A DNA stretch of 64,000 nt from contig CP130488.1 of NCBI GenBank assembly GCA_030522375.1, forward strand, positions 682,001 through 746,000, in the 5' to 3' direction. This DNA is from Methanosuratincola petrocarbonis. Lineage in GTDB: Archaea; Thermoproteota; Methanomethylicia; Methanomethylicales; Methanomethylicaceae. Both the position numbers and the translations under genes were made by a program. This document shows positions 26,601 to 34,870 of this stretch, piece by piece; within the stretch, counting starts at the first letter, position 1; each line of letters starts with the position of its first letter. Under the pieces are notes generated by a model. The model saw nothing but the letters and a program-made list of their open reading frames with translations, searched no databases and was not told the origin of the DNA.

Positions 26601-27449
26601 ATGCTAGGGATCAGGATAGAAGGAGAGTACCACTGGGGGTATTGGGTCAGGGTTCCAGGAACTAGCAAACAGCAATCCGCATTACACCTGCCCCCACCCA
26701 CAACGCTAATTGGCGCTCTTGCATTTCCCTTGGCCAGAGATGGTTTGCTAAAGGACATGAAAAATCAAAACAAAATCGCGGGCGAAACCATAATAGATTC
26801 AAGAGATGGACAAACCAAGCTGAAGAGTGTTTCTTCTATTTTTGAGTGTGCGGTCTTAGGGGCTGCAATATCGCTTAGTGGTAAGGCAATAATGTGGGAA
26901 GACATAAACAAGTACACTACCCTACATTTCCAGACGACCACCGAGGACAAGCCAGAAGAGAAGGCAGCAGGAGGAAGAAGATATCTAGAAAAGTACAAGA
27001 CAGGAGCCATCTTTTCTGGGAAAGTTTTCTACCCCAAAGGCAAAGCAACGGTTTTCTATGCTGTCGATGAAAATTTGATTTCAAAGGCAATACAGTCGCC
27101 TTGGGAAAGGCGTCTCGAAGAAGCTTGCTGGGGAATAAGCAGGATAGGCAGCAAGGAGTCGATATTTTCGGTGAATAAGGTAAAATTTTGCGAACTCTTG
27201 GACAAGAGAGAAGGCCAGGTTAAAACAAAGCTATATTTCCCTGCAACGGCAGGCGAGGTAAGCATTTCTGAAAAGTTTTACAGGCTCACCTTCTGGAGTG
27301 GAGGATGGGGAAGAGAAAACCCGCCAACATTTTCTGAATACATAATCCCGGGCAGCAACTCACCAATATCATCGGAGGCGATCTCAGTTCAGGTGAAAGG
27401 CAGAGCATATGAATTCGCTCCCCAAGAGGTCATGCTACTTGAACAATGA
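26601..27449 (+). CDS. cas5: Type I-A Cascade subunit Cas5
   Basis: A 282-residue Cas5a-type RAMP. The N-terminal half shows the pattern of a first RRM strand (GIRIEGEYHWGYWVRVPG), then a LHLPPPTTLIGALAFPLAR segment, the standard Cas5 'P-TTL-GAL' motif. Cas5 caps the crRNA 5' handle next to the large subunit. ATG 26601 follows cas7 by 21 bases. It overlaps cas3' by 41 bases at the 3' end. Confidence 0.93.
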   Translation: MLGIRIEGEYHWGYWVRVPGTSKQQSALHLPPPTTLIGALAFPLARDGLLKDMKNQNKIAGETIIDSRDGQTKLKSVSSIFECAVLGAAISLSGKAIMWEDINKYTTLHFQTTTEDKPEEKAAGGRRYLEKYKTGAIFSGKVFYPKGKATVFYAVDENLISKAIQSPWERRLEEACWGISRIGSKESIFSVNKVKFCELLDKREGQVKTKLYFPATAGEVSISEKFYRLTFWSGGWGRENPPTFSEYIIPGSNSPISSEAISVQVKGRAYEFAPQEVMLLEQ

Positions 27450-29127
27450 GGCGAGCATTTACTTTGCTTATGAGGAATTTTGTTTTTCGAGGAATTGGAA
27501 ACCTCGAAGGCTAATAAGTGATGGATTGAGAGATCTCGAAGACCGCCTGATTAGAGGCGAGCCGGCGCTTCTGCTGTTGGATCTGCCTACTTCGTACGGA
27601 AAAACTACAATAACTGAGGCGTTGGCACAAAGGGCAATCGAGGGGAACCCTTTTTTCTCGAGGCTGATCCATGTCTTGCCGATGCGGAGCATTGCCGACC
27701 AGCTTTGGGAAAAAGTAAGAAATGATTTGAAAGAAGGGATAGGCGGCAAGAAGAAATACTCTGATGGAGAATTGGAAAGAAAAATCGCCTTGCAGCACCT
27801 AGGTCTCAACAGTTCTCCCTATTTTGCGAAGAAAGTAGTAATAACGACACTTGATACATTCGTCCTTAACTTCTATAAGGCTCCAGTAAAGGAGATTTCA
27901 AGGGTGATTGATGGCTATGGGACACATTTCGATTTTCCAAGGGCGCAGATCTACTCCTCTTTTGTGATATTCGACGAATTCCATCTGTTCTCGAAAATGG
28001 GAACGGGTTCAGAGGATGCAAGAGAAAGGTCAAAGTCTTTGACTTCTGTTACATGCGCAGTGAAGAGTTTGTGCCTCGCAGGCGTACCAGTTATAGTCAT
28101 GACTGCAACGATGCCAAAAGTGATGAAAGATTTTTTGATCAAAGAGCTAGCAGAATACGGAATCGCAGTTCTGGATAAAGCTTACACTAAAGGAGCCGAC
28201 CAAGATTTTGAGAAGGAGCGGGGAGCAAGGCATATCAATTTCTCCACAGTCAAAAGAGAAGAGTTGTCCCATCTCTGTGCGGAGTCTCTATCTGAAGGTA
28301 AGAAAGTCCTGTGTGTGTTCAACACTGTAAAGGATGCAGTAGAAGCATTTACGGAGTTTAAAAACCAGGGCCTCAGCCCTTATCTCATCCACGGGAAACT
28401 CCCGGAAGCAGTCAGGAAGGAGAGGACAAAAGAAATCTCCTGCGGAAGGAGCATGAAAGAGAATACCCCAAAGCTGGCCGTTTCAACGCAGGTTATTGAA
28501 TCTGGGGTAGACCTGAGCTTCGACATCCTGTTGACCGCGCCTTGCCCTGCTGACAGGATGATGCAGCGTGCCGGGAGAGTAGCGCGGGACAAGGACGCAA
28601 CCGAAGGCGAGGTTATGATAATTGAGAACGGCAATCAAGAGGTTTCGTATGGTCCATACGATCCGGATCTCTGCAATAGATCGGTACAGCTTGTAATTAA
28701 CGAAGGCGAGCTTACGAGGCATATCGTTGATAAAATATATGAGACTCAGCCTATAGAAAAAGACGAATCGCTATGGCGGGTACTGAGTTGGCTTGACAAT
28801 TTCACACTTCTTGATTCAAGTCACTTTGAGAAAGCGCTTGAGTATTACAAGGGGTTCACTGACAATTTTGGGATTGTGACAGGGTTCATGGAAAGCAAAG
28901 TCGCTTCGGGCGAGGGCAAAAAGTATGCAGTGGGGCTCTCAGAACGCGAGGCCAAAAATGTTCTGGGGCAAAGAAGGAAGGTCGTTAAGGGCAACAAAGT
29001 AATGGAGCTTGAAGCTTATGCCTTGAGAGAATTCTTGAGATCGCCTTCTTTATCTATTGAACTTCAGTTGGAACAATACGACGGAGTGGCTCTTGAGGAT
29101 TTTAATCCAGAGATAGGTTATGTTTAA
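27409..29127 (+). CDS. cas3': Cas3' helicase
   Basis: A 572-residue superfamily 2 helicase without an HD domain. Walker A is LPTSYGKTT (59-67), the DExH-type box is DEFH (~188-191), motif III is MTATMP, and motif VI is QRAGRVAR. In type I-A systems, Cas3' unwinds target DNA and works with a separate HD nuclease, whose gene follows at once here. The ATG at 27409 overlaps cas5; a later start is possible because the conserved part begins at residue ~50. Confidence 0.95.
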   Translation: MNSLPKRSCYLNNEASIYFAYEEFCFSRNWKPRRLISDGLRDLEDRLIRGEPALLLLDLPTSYGKTTITEALAQRAIEGNPFFSRLIHVLPMRSIADQLWEKVRNDLKEGIGGKKKYSDGELERKIALQHLGLNSSPYFAKKVVITTLDTFVLNFYKAPVKEISRVIDGYGTHFDFPRAQIYSSFVIFDEFHLFSKMGTGSEDARERSKSLTSVTCAVKSLCLAGVPVIVMTATMPKVMKDFLIKELAEYGIAVLDKAYTKGADQDFEKERGARHINFSTVKREELSHLCAESLSEGKKVLCVFNTVKDAVEAFTEFKNQGLSPYLIHGKLPEAVRKERTKEISCGRSMKENTPKLAVSTQVIESGVDLSFDILLTAPCPADRMMQRAGRVARDKDATEGEVMIIENGNQEVSYGPYDPDLCNRSVQLVINEGELTRHIVDKIYETQPIEKDESLWRVLSWLDNFTLLDSSHFEKALEYYKGFTDNFGIVTGFMESKVASGEGKKYAVGLSEREAKNVLGQRRKVVKGNKVMELEAYALREFLRSPSLSIELQLEQYDGVALEDFNPEIGYV

Positions 29128-29135
29128 CTGGAGGG

Positions 29136-29846
29136 ATGAAATTGGTTGCTTTTGCCTACAAAAACCAAGGGTTGAAGCAACACTCAGAAAAAACCATGCA
29201 ATATGCATTGGAATATGCAAGCAAAAATTATGCAGAAGTGTGCGTTAGGAGGATTAAGGCGGCTTCTAAGACGAATATCAACTATTCCATAGACGAATTC
29301 CTTGAACTGGTCAGAATAGCAGCCATTCTCCATGATTCTGGGAAAGCCGCTGATAAATACCAGTCGCAATTCAATAGCCCGCCGCCTGAGAAGCCTAGTT
29401 TTTCGTTCCACGAGATCCCGTCGGCAATCATTGCAAAAACCCTCATGGATAGATCAGGCTATAGTTCGGACTCCATCCTTTTTGTATCCCTAGCGGTGTT
29501 ATTTCACCACACTGCAATGAGGAGTTTTGACCAGCAGGAGAGGTTCCTGAGCTCAATGCGGCAACCTTGGACATTCACAAGATGCAAATCTGATCTAGAA
29601 GACATATGCTCACCAATATTCGGAAGCGAGTTTCCATTGAGGAACATTGGGAAGCAGGAGGCGAAGGACTTTTTTGAGTGGATTAAGCGGGTCGCAGGAA
29701 ATCAAAATAAGAGTCATTTCATTAAACTTTATTGTTTGATTCTAAATCCCGTAATTTATGGTGATAACATCGACGCCAAGTCTAGAGGAGAAAGTGAAAG
29801 GAAAAGCAGGTTTGTTGAAGAGTTGGAGGAGACCATAAATGGATGA
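29136..29846 (+). CDS. cas3'': Cas3'' HD nuclease
   Basis: A 236-residue HD-domain nuclease. The metal motif LHDSGKAADKYQ (His66-Asp67, Lys70) is preceded by His16 (KQHSEKT) and followed by LFHHTAM with two further histidines (~128-129). This is the metal-dependent single-strand DNA nuclease of the split type I-A Cas3. It starts 9 bases after the cas3' stop and overlaps the next gene by 8 bases. Confidence 0.93.
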   Translation: MKLVAFAYKNQGLKQHSEKTMQYALEYASKNYAEVCVRRIKAASKTNINYSIDEFLELVRIAAILHDSGKAADKYQSQFNSPPPEKPSFSFHEIPSAIIAKTLMDRSGYSSDSILFVSLAVLFHHTAMRSFDQQERFLSSMRQPWTFTRCKSDLEDICSPIFGSEFPLRNIGKQEAKDFFEWIKRVAGNQNKSHFIKLYCLILNPVIYGDNIDAKSRGESERKSRFVEELEETING

Positions 29847-31011
29847 GAGCCACTTTATTTTAAAACTCCCGAGTTACGGAATTACCAGGCAGTACATATT
29901 GGGCTTTCTCAATGCAATGGACAAGGAGAAAACTGAGATAAATTTTAACGGTAATAAGATTGAGATCAGATCCCCAAATGCCCGCTTGAGCAAGGTTTTT
30001 GCAGACGTGTTTCGAGTAGCTGAAGATCGGCTACGCGATTATGTTGAAAGGAAAACCGGGGTGGAGGAGCCTGACAGCGAAGACGCCGAACAGAAAAAAA
30101 GTGAAAGAAAACCTAGAGCGGATATCCCTGCAAGCGGAAATGACAAGGGCATACTGTACAAGGTAAAGAAGGATCTAAAGTTATCCGAGGACGCTTCTTT
30201 TGTGGAGGTCTTCCACCATTTTGCCAATTACCTGGAGGGGTTGGAAAGCAAAGAGTTCCAAATGTTTGCAAAAAGTGAAAAAATCCACTCGCCTTTGTCA
30301 ATATTCAAGCCAGAATTGTATGGATACACCAGAGGACCTTATTTCGACGGCAAGTTGAAATCAGAAGTGGTCTCAGGTGAAGAGGGCAAGCTCTCCACAT
30401 TCGAGTTCCTGATCCGCCTAGCAGGGTATTCAATTTCAAGGGTTGGGATCGTAAAGATCCCATCTGGGAACAATCCAATGTATTTGACAGTCTTGGCGTT
30501 GCCTATAGATATAGGATACACTAGAAGCGAATTCGAGCTTATGCTTAATTCAATGAAGGAGTTCCCGGGTTTCAGACCCGAGGAAGGGATGATCATGTGG
30601 ATGGCAATTAACCTACCCGAATATTTAGACGAGCTACTCGTTGTTGGGATGAAAAACCCGGGGGGGATGTCCCCAGCAGAGGTTAAGATCGGATTCAATG
30701 TGCCTTTGTCTTCGTACAGGGCCAAAGCTAAGGATTTCCTTGACAATGTAAAGAGACAAGAAAAACAAAAATCACTTCAATGGTTGATACGCACGGCAAT
30801 GTGGGAAAAGGAAGCAGACACAGAACGGGAGCTCCTGAAACTGCTCTTCTTGGCTTCGCAAGGGGACAATAGGTCGAGAGAAGAGCTCATGCTGCGTTCT
30901 TCGAGAGTGTTGTTATCATCATCGTCATCGGATAGTAAGAACGACAGGGATGCGAAGAGGCTTATCGATTTTTGCAAGAACATCACATACATAATCCCTT
31001 TGCTCCCTTAG
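29839..31011 (+). CDS. cas8a2: Type I-A Cascade large subunit Cas8a2 (Csa4)
   Basis: A 390-residue protein in the position of Csa4/Cas8a2, which recognises the PAM. The beginning is SHFILKLPSYGITRQYILGFL. A charged linker (~residues 75-97, EEPDSEDAEQKK...) follows, then the family's central LSIFKPELYGYTRGPYFDGK. The C-terminal part is helical and ends with LIDFCKNITYIIPLLP. A run of serines (VLLSSSSSDSK) near residue 365 comes from a TCATCA repeat. Large subunits diverge strongly, so the call relies partly on context. Confidence 0.88.
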   Translation: MDESHFILKLPSYGITRQYILGFLNAMDKEKTEINFNGNKIEIRSPNARLSKVFADVFRVAEDRLRDYVERKTGVEEPDSEDAEQKKSERKPRADIPASGNDKGILYKVKKDLKLSEDASFVEVFHHFANYLEGLESKEFQMFAKSEKIHSPLSIFKPELYGYTRGPYFDGKLKSEVVSGEEGKLSTFEFLIRLAGYSISRVGIVKIPSGNNPMYLTVLALPIDIGYTRSEFELMLNSMKEFPGFRPEEGMIMWMAINLPEYLDELLVVGMKNPGGMSPAEVKIGFNVPLSSYRAKAKDFLDNVKRQEKQKSLQWLIRTAMWEKEADTERELLKLLFLASQGDNRSREELMLRSSRVLLSSSSSDSKNDRDAKRLIDFCKNITYIIPLLP

Positions 31012-31047
31012 AGTATGGAAGCTGATTGCCCATAAGGGAGGATAGGG

Positions 31048-31881
31048 ATGATTACTGAGACCGAATTCTTATTGCAGGCAGAAGGGGCGTTTGAGCTCCC
31101 CCTGTTCACAGGCTACATCTCCCGAGGAATACTCCTGAATCTTATAAGACAAATTAACCCATCATCATCTCAATCTCTCCATGAGTCGAACATTACAAAA
31201 CCATACTCCTTGACTCCACTTTACTTCAGGAGCAAACGACGGACCGAATCTGGATACATCATAGACCCCTCCTCGCCAGTCTCTTTCAAAATCCGTTTTC
31301 TAAACGAAAAACACGCTAACGAGCTCATCCGCATCTTTGAGAGGAAACACACAATAATGATACGAGACAAGACCCTGAGAATCAGTGCGGTAAGGGTAAA
31401 GGCAGAGTCGTACGGAAAGTTGATGGAAAAATCTCGACCTGCTAGAAAAGTGTATTTCGAATTCTTGACTCCCACTCGGTTTGCGGCCCTCGGGCGAGGC
31501 AAGGAGTATCTGTTCCCAGAGCAGAAAAAGGTATTCGGCAGCCTGTTGGAGCTATGGAACCTATTCTCCGGGTACCCATTTAGTGAAGCCGAGTCAAAGG
31601 AGTATATGGATTGGCTGGGGTCAAGCAGTTGGACTTCATATTACACGCTCAGGACCGAGCTGAAGGAGACCTCAAAAGGAAGTATAATCGGGTTCACTGG
31701 TAATATCACATATGATTTGGAAGGCAACGAGAGGTGGCAGCGCGTAACGGCTTGCCTGGCAGCATTCGCGAACTTTTCAAATGTGGGAAAAGGAAGAACC
31801 TCCGGGTTCGGTGTCGTCCGTACGGCTTTGAAGTACGGTCAGGATGATGGGGAAGACCAAACAAAAATCCCAGCGAAATGA
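31048..31881 (+). CDS. cas6: CRISPR RNA endonuclease Cas6
   Basis: A 277-residue RAMP with two ferredoxin-like domains. The C-terminal glycine-rich loop appears as FSNVGKGRTSGFGVVR (~246-261), the signature of Cas6, which cuts repeats to give crRNAs with an 8-nt 5' handle. The N-terminal half contains YSLTPLYF and FKIRFLNEK strands. The catalytic His common in Cas6 is not obvious, although archaeal Cas6 enzymes vary here. It is the last gene of the interference operon, 36 bases after cas8a2. Confidence 0.92.
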   Translation: MITETEFLLQAEGAFELPLFTGYISRGILLNLIRQINPSSSQSLHESNITKPYSLTPLYFRSKRRTESGYIIDPSSPVSFKIRFLNEKHANELIRIFERKHTIMIRDKTLRISAVRVKAESYGKLMEKSRPARKVYFEFLTPTRFAALGRGKEYLFPEQKKVFGSLLELWNLFSGYPFSEAESKEYMDWLGSSSWTSYYTLRTELKETSKGSIIGFTGNITYDLEGNERWQRVTACLAAFANFSNVGKGRTSGFGVVRTALKYGQDDGEDQTKIPAK

Positions 31882-32076
31882 TGCAGATCTTTTTTCCAGT
31901 TCCTCCAACCTGATCCACAATCTCTAGAATCTTTGCCTGCTTCCACTGTTGAAGCCTCTGGCGCGCAATTTTTCCGTGCAATGGCTATTGGAAAAACCTC
32001 GACTTATGGAAAACATCCTTAAGGTCCGGTATTCGCCCTGCAAGCATTTTAAAATGTTGGAAACTAAATCGGGAAA

Positions 32077-32085
32077 GATTTATAC
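32077..32085 (+). promoter_or_regulatory. TATA box of the hydrogenase operon
   Basis: GATTTATAC preceded by GGGAAA (BRE-like) predicts transcription from about 32106. This places the in-frame ATGs at 31949 and 32006 upstream of the transcript and supports the TTG start at 32165. The rest of 31882-32164 holds no gene that I recognise. Confidence 0.5.
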
Positions 32086-32164
32086 CCTGTTGATATTGAT
32101 CTGTAATGTTCCGGTGTTGGCTTGGCCTTGTCGCCATCCAAAACAGTCACAGGAAAGTGGTAGC

Positions 32165-33304
32165 TTGATCAGGGTCAAACTGGAGGAGCTCCTTCGCCTC
32201 CCTTCGATCCTCAAAGACATGGGGTACCGCGTAATAGCCCCGGTCGAGGGGAACGGCGTCACGAAATTCGCAGAGTACTCGCCAGGCTTATCGGTCGTTC
32301 TGGATTACGTCCGCGCCATCAACGCCCCCAGGGACTTCCTCCTCCCGGACGGCGAGAGCCTCTACCGCTACAGGAGCACCGCGACGGTCACCTCCTACGG
32401 GCTGAAGATCAGGTTCCCCACGGTCGAGGGCCCGTGCCCGGTCACGATAAACGCGGAGTACACAGCCCCGATCGGGCGCCTCGCCTTCTTCGCGATCCAC
32501 CCCTGCCACGCCAACTCGATAAAGTACCTGGACAGGGTGATGCTCAGCGAGCCCGCGGACCCCTACTACAGGGCGCGGAGGGAGGGGATGCTCGCCGTGG
32601 TCCTTGAGTGCGAGGAGGGCGACGACTTCTGCTTCTGCGTCCCGGCGGGTTCCTGGAAGGCGGATCGCGAGTGCTGCGATGTGCTCGTCAGGAGGGCGAG
32701 GTCCAAGTCCAGTCCCAGTTTTAGCCCCAGCCCCAACACCAGTCCCAATTCCGTTTCCAGTTCCAGTTTTAGCAAGTCCAGTCCCGTGTCCAGTTCCGGG
32801 GACTATTTCATCGTCCAGCCCATCTCAGAGGCGGGAAAGCAGGCGGTCTCCAGGCTCAGCGGGCAGGAGGAGCCGGGCTCGCTCGAGGTCGAGGAGGAGC
32901 CGCCCAAAATGAGGGCGTTGTTCAGCATCCGAGCCTCCGAGGAGAACATAGACCGCGGCGCAGCCGAGAACCTGGATTCGTGCACCCTTTGCGCAGCCTG
33001 CACCGTGACCTGCCCGACGTGCTACTGCTCGGACATCGAGGACAGGTTCCACCTGGTCGACCCGTCGAACGTTGAGAGGGTGAGGAGGAGGATGTCATGC
33101 CAGCGGCGCTGCTACAGCATGATCGCCGGCGGGACCGTGTTCCTGAAATCCAAGGAGGAGAGGTACAGGTGGCGGCTCAAGCACAAGTTCCCGTTCTCGG
33201 AGAAGTCGTTCGGCGTCTCCGGGTGCGTCGGCTGCGGCAACTGCATCGCATTCTGCCCTGCGGGGGTCGACATGCGCAGGACGGTAGGGAGGTCCGATGA
33301 ATGA
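32165..33304 (+). CDS. hydB: Sulfhydrogenase-type hydrogenase beta subunit (Fe-S protein)
   Basis: About 379 residues from the TTG at 32165. It belongs to the HydB/ShyB family, the electron-transfer subunit of cytosolic group 3b [NiFe] hydrogenases. Two ferredoxin-type sites are seen at the C-terminus: CTLCAACTVTCPTCYC and CVGCGNCIAFC. The N-terminal domain resembles other HydB proteins (LLRLPSILKDMGYRVIAPV). An insert of ~35 residues (nt ~32698-32805) is almost only Ser/Pro/Asn, made by hexamers like AGTCCC/AGTTCC. Frame is open upstream to 31949, but that part is unlike the family. It overlaps hydG by 4 bases. Confidence 0.87.
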   Translation: MIRVKLEELLRLPSILKDMGYRVIAPVEGNGVTKFAEYSPGLSVVLDYVRAINAPRDFLLPDGESLYRYRSTATVTSYGLKIRFPTVEGPCPVTINAEYTAPIGRLAFFAIHPCHANSIKYLDRVMLSEPADPYYRARREGMLAVVLECEEGDDFCFCVPAGSWKADRECCDVLVRRARSKSSPSFSPSPNTSPNSVSSSSFSKSSPVSSSGDYFIVQPISEAGKQAVSRLSGQEEPGSLEVEEEPPKMRALFSIRASEENIDRGAAENLDSCTLCAACTVTCPTCYCSDIEDRFHLVDPSNVERVRRRMSCQRRCYSMIAGGTVFLKSKEERYRWRLKHKFPFSEKSFGVSGCVGCGNCIAFCPAGVDMRRTVGRSDE

Positions 33305-34122
33305 GCCGGGAGGAGAACCCGTACGTCCCGAAGTCGGCGACGGTCGTCGCGGTCAAGAACGAGAGCCTCGAGACCAAGACGCTCAGGCTCAGGCTTTACA
33401 ACTGGAGGGCGGAGTTCCAGCCGGGGCAGTTCGTCCAGCTACTACTCCCAGGCGTCGGAGAGGCCCCGTTCTGCATAGCATCTTCCCCGAGCGACCAGAA
33501 GCACCTCGACCTCACGATAATCAGGCGGGGGCTCGTGACCATCGCCTCGCACTACATGAGGCCAGGGGACGTCGTCGGGATAAGGGGCCCGCTCGGGAGG
33601 CCGTTCCCGATCGGGAGGATGGCAGGCAAGGACCTGCTCATCGTGGGGACGGGCATAGGGATCGCAGCCCTCAGGTCGCTCATACTCTTCGTGGCGGAGA
33701 ACAGGGAGGAGTTCGGCGAGGTCGACCTGCTCTACGGCGCCCGATTCCCCGAGGACCTCGTCTACAGGGACGAGGTGAAGGCGTGGGCGGAGAAGGGGAT
33801 TGGCGTGAAGGTCACGCTCAGCAAGGCTTCGCCCGAGTGGGGAGGGCTCAGGGGAAGGGTGACGGACCACCTCGAGGGGGTGGTGAGGGGCGAAGATCAG
33901 GTCGCGGTCCTTTGCGGGTCCCCCCTCGTGATGAGGAGCATATCCGCCGAGCTCCTGAGGAGGGGGCTCAGGGCGGACCAGGTCTTCGTCTCGCTGGAGA
34001 GGCACATGAAGTGCGGGATCGGGAAGTGTGCCAGGTGCCTGATACCCGGAGGATGGCACGTCTGCAGGGACGGCCCGGTCTTCTCCCTCGACGAGATATC
34101 CCTCGAAGCGATAGGTGAGTAG
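33301..34122 (+). CDS. hydG: Hydrogenase gamma subunit (FAD/NAD(P)-binding reductase)
   Basis: A 273-residue ferredoxin-NADP reductase-like subunit. An FAD-binding barrel is followed by the NAD(P) domain, with LLIVGTGIGIAALRSLI near residue 117. A C-terminal 2Fe-2S-type site is CGIGKCARC...HVCRDG (~239-257). It passes electrons between NAD(P)H and the Fe-S subunits. ATG overlaps the hydB stop (ATGA). Spacing to the delta gene is 1 base if that starts at ATG 34124. Confidence 0.92.
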   Translation: MSREENPYVPKSATVVAVKNESLETKTLRLRLYNWRAEFQPGQFVQLLLPGVGEAPFCIASSPSDQKHLDLTIIRRGLVTIASHYMRPGDVVGIRGPLGRPFPIGRMAGKDLLIVGTGIGIAALRSLILFVAENREEFGEVDLLYGARFPEDLVYRDEVKAWAEKGIGVKVTLSKASPEWGGLRGRVTDHLEGVVRGEDQVAVLCGSPLVMRSISAELLRRGLRADQVFVSLERHMKCGIGKCARCLIPGGWHVCRDGPVFSLDEISLEAIGE

Positions 34123-34123
34123 C

Positions 34124-34870
34124 ATGAAGGCGGCTTTCTATTCCCTGACATCGTGCGAAGGGTGCCTCACGACGCTCATAACCAATCTCGGGCCCAACCT
34201 CCAGGCGCTTTGGAGAATCTTCGACATCGACTACTTCAAGCTCGTCCGAGAGCCGGTCGGCGGGGAGAAGGTGCCGAGGGTGGACATAGCCTTCGTCGAG
34301 GGGGCGGTCGTGACGAGCCTGGACAGGAAGAGGATCTCGCAGATAAGGGCGAACTCGAGCTTTGTGGTGGCGCTCGGTACCTGCGCCTCCTGCGGCAACG
34401 TAGCCTACAGCGCGTCGAGGGGAGTGGACCTGAAGAGGAGGAGCCTGCGCGACATCGAGGTCTTCGAGGCGGAGCCGCTCTCGTCGCACGTGAATGTGGA
34501 CTTCGAGCTGAGCGGATGCCCGGTGAGCGCGGAGGAGTTCACGGAAGCCCTCCTCAGGCTGCTGAACGGCATAGAGCCGAAGCAGCCGGACTTCAGCGTC
34601 TGCTACGAGTGCAAGATGAGGGGGAACAGGTGCCTCCTCGAGACCGGCAAGGCTTGCCTCGGACCGATCGCGATGGGCGGGTGCGGAGCCGCGTGCCCCT
34701 CGGTCGGCGCCCCATGCTACAGCTGCCGCGGTCCAGCTGTCGAGGCTGATCTGCCTGCCTATCTGAAGACGATAAGGAGGTACGGCATCCCGGAGGAGAA
34801 GGCGCTGGGCGCGATGAGGGCGTTCACGGGCAAGAAGATAGCGGAGCTGTTGAAGGATGGGCGGAAGTGA
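34124..34870 (+). CDS. hydD: [NiFe] hydrogenase small subunit (delta)
   Basis: A 248-residue small subunit of group 3 type. The proximal cluster ligands are visible: SCEGCLTTL, then LGTCASCGNV, SGCPVSAEE and the later GGCGAACPSVGAPCYSC. The VEGAVVT segment is typical. It relays electrons from the Ni-Fe site to HydB/HydG. A GTG at 34115 would add three residues and overlap hydG; I prefer the ATG at 34124. It overlaps the alpha ORF by 14 bases. Confidence 0.92.
   Translation: MKAAFYSLTSCEGCLTTLITNLGPNLQALWRIFDIDYFKLVREPVGGEKVPRVDIAFVEGAVVTSLDRKRISQIRANSSFVVALGTCASCGNVAYSASRGVDLKRRSLRDIEVFEAEPLSSHVNVDFELSGCPVSAEEFTEALLRLLNGIEPKQPDFSVCYECKMRGNRCLLETGKACLGPIAMGGCGAACPSVGAPCYSCRGPAVEADLPAYLKTIRRYGIPEEKALGAMRAFTGKKIAELLKDGRK

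Noticed and set aside
31949..32164. N-terminal extension of the hydrogenase beta subunit
   Set aside because: Unlike HydB proteins and lies across the predicted promoter; the TTG at 32165 fits better.
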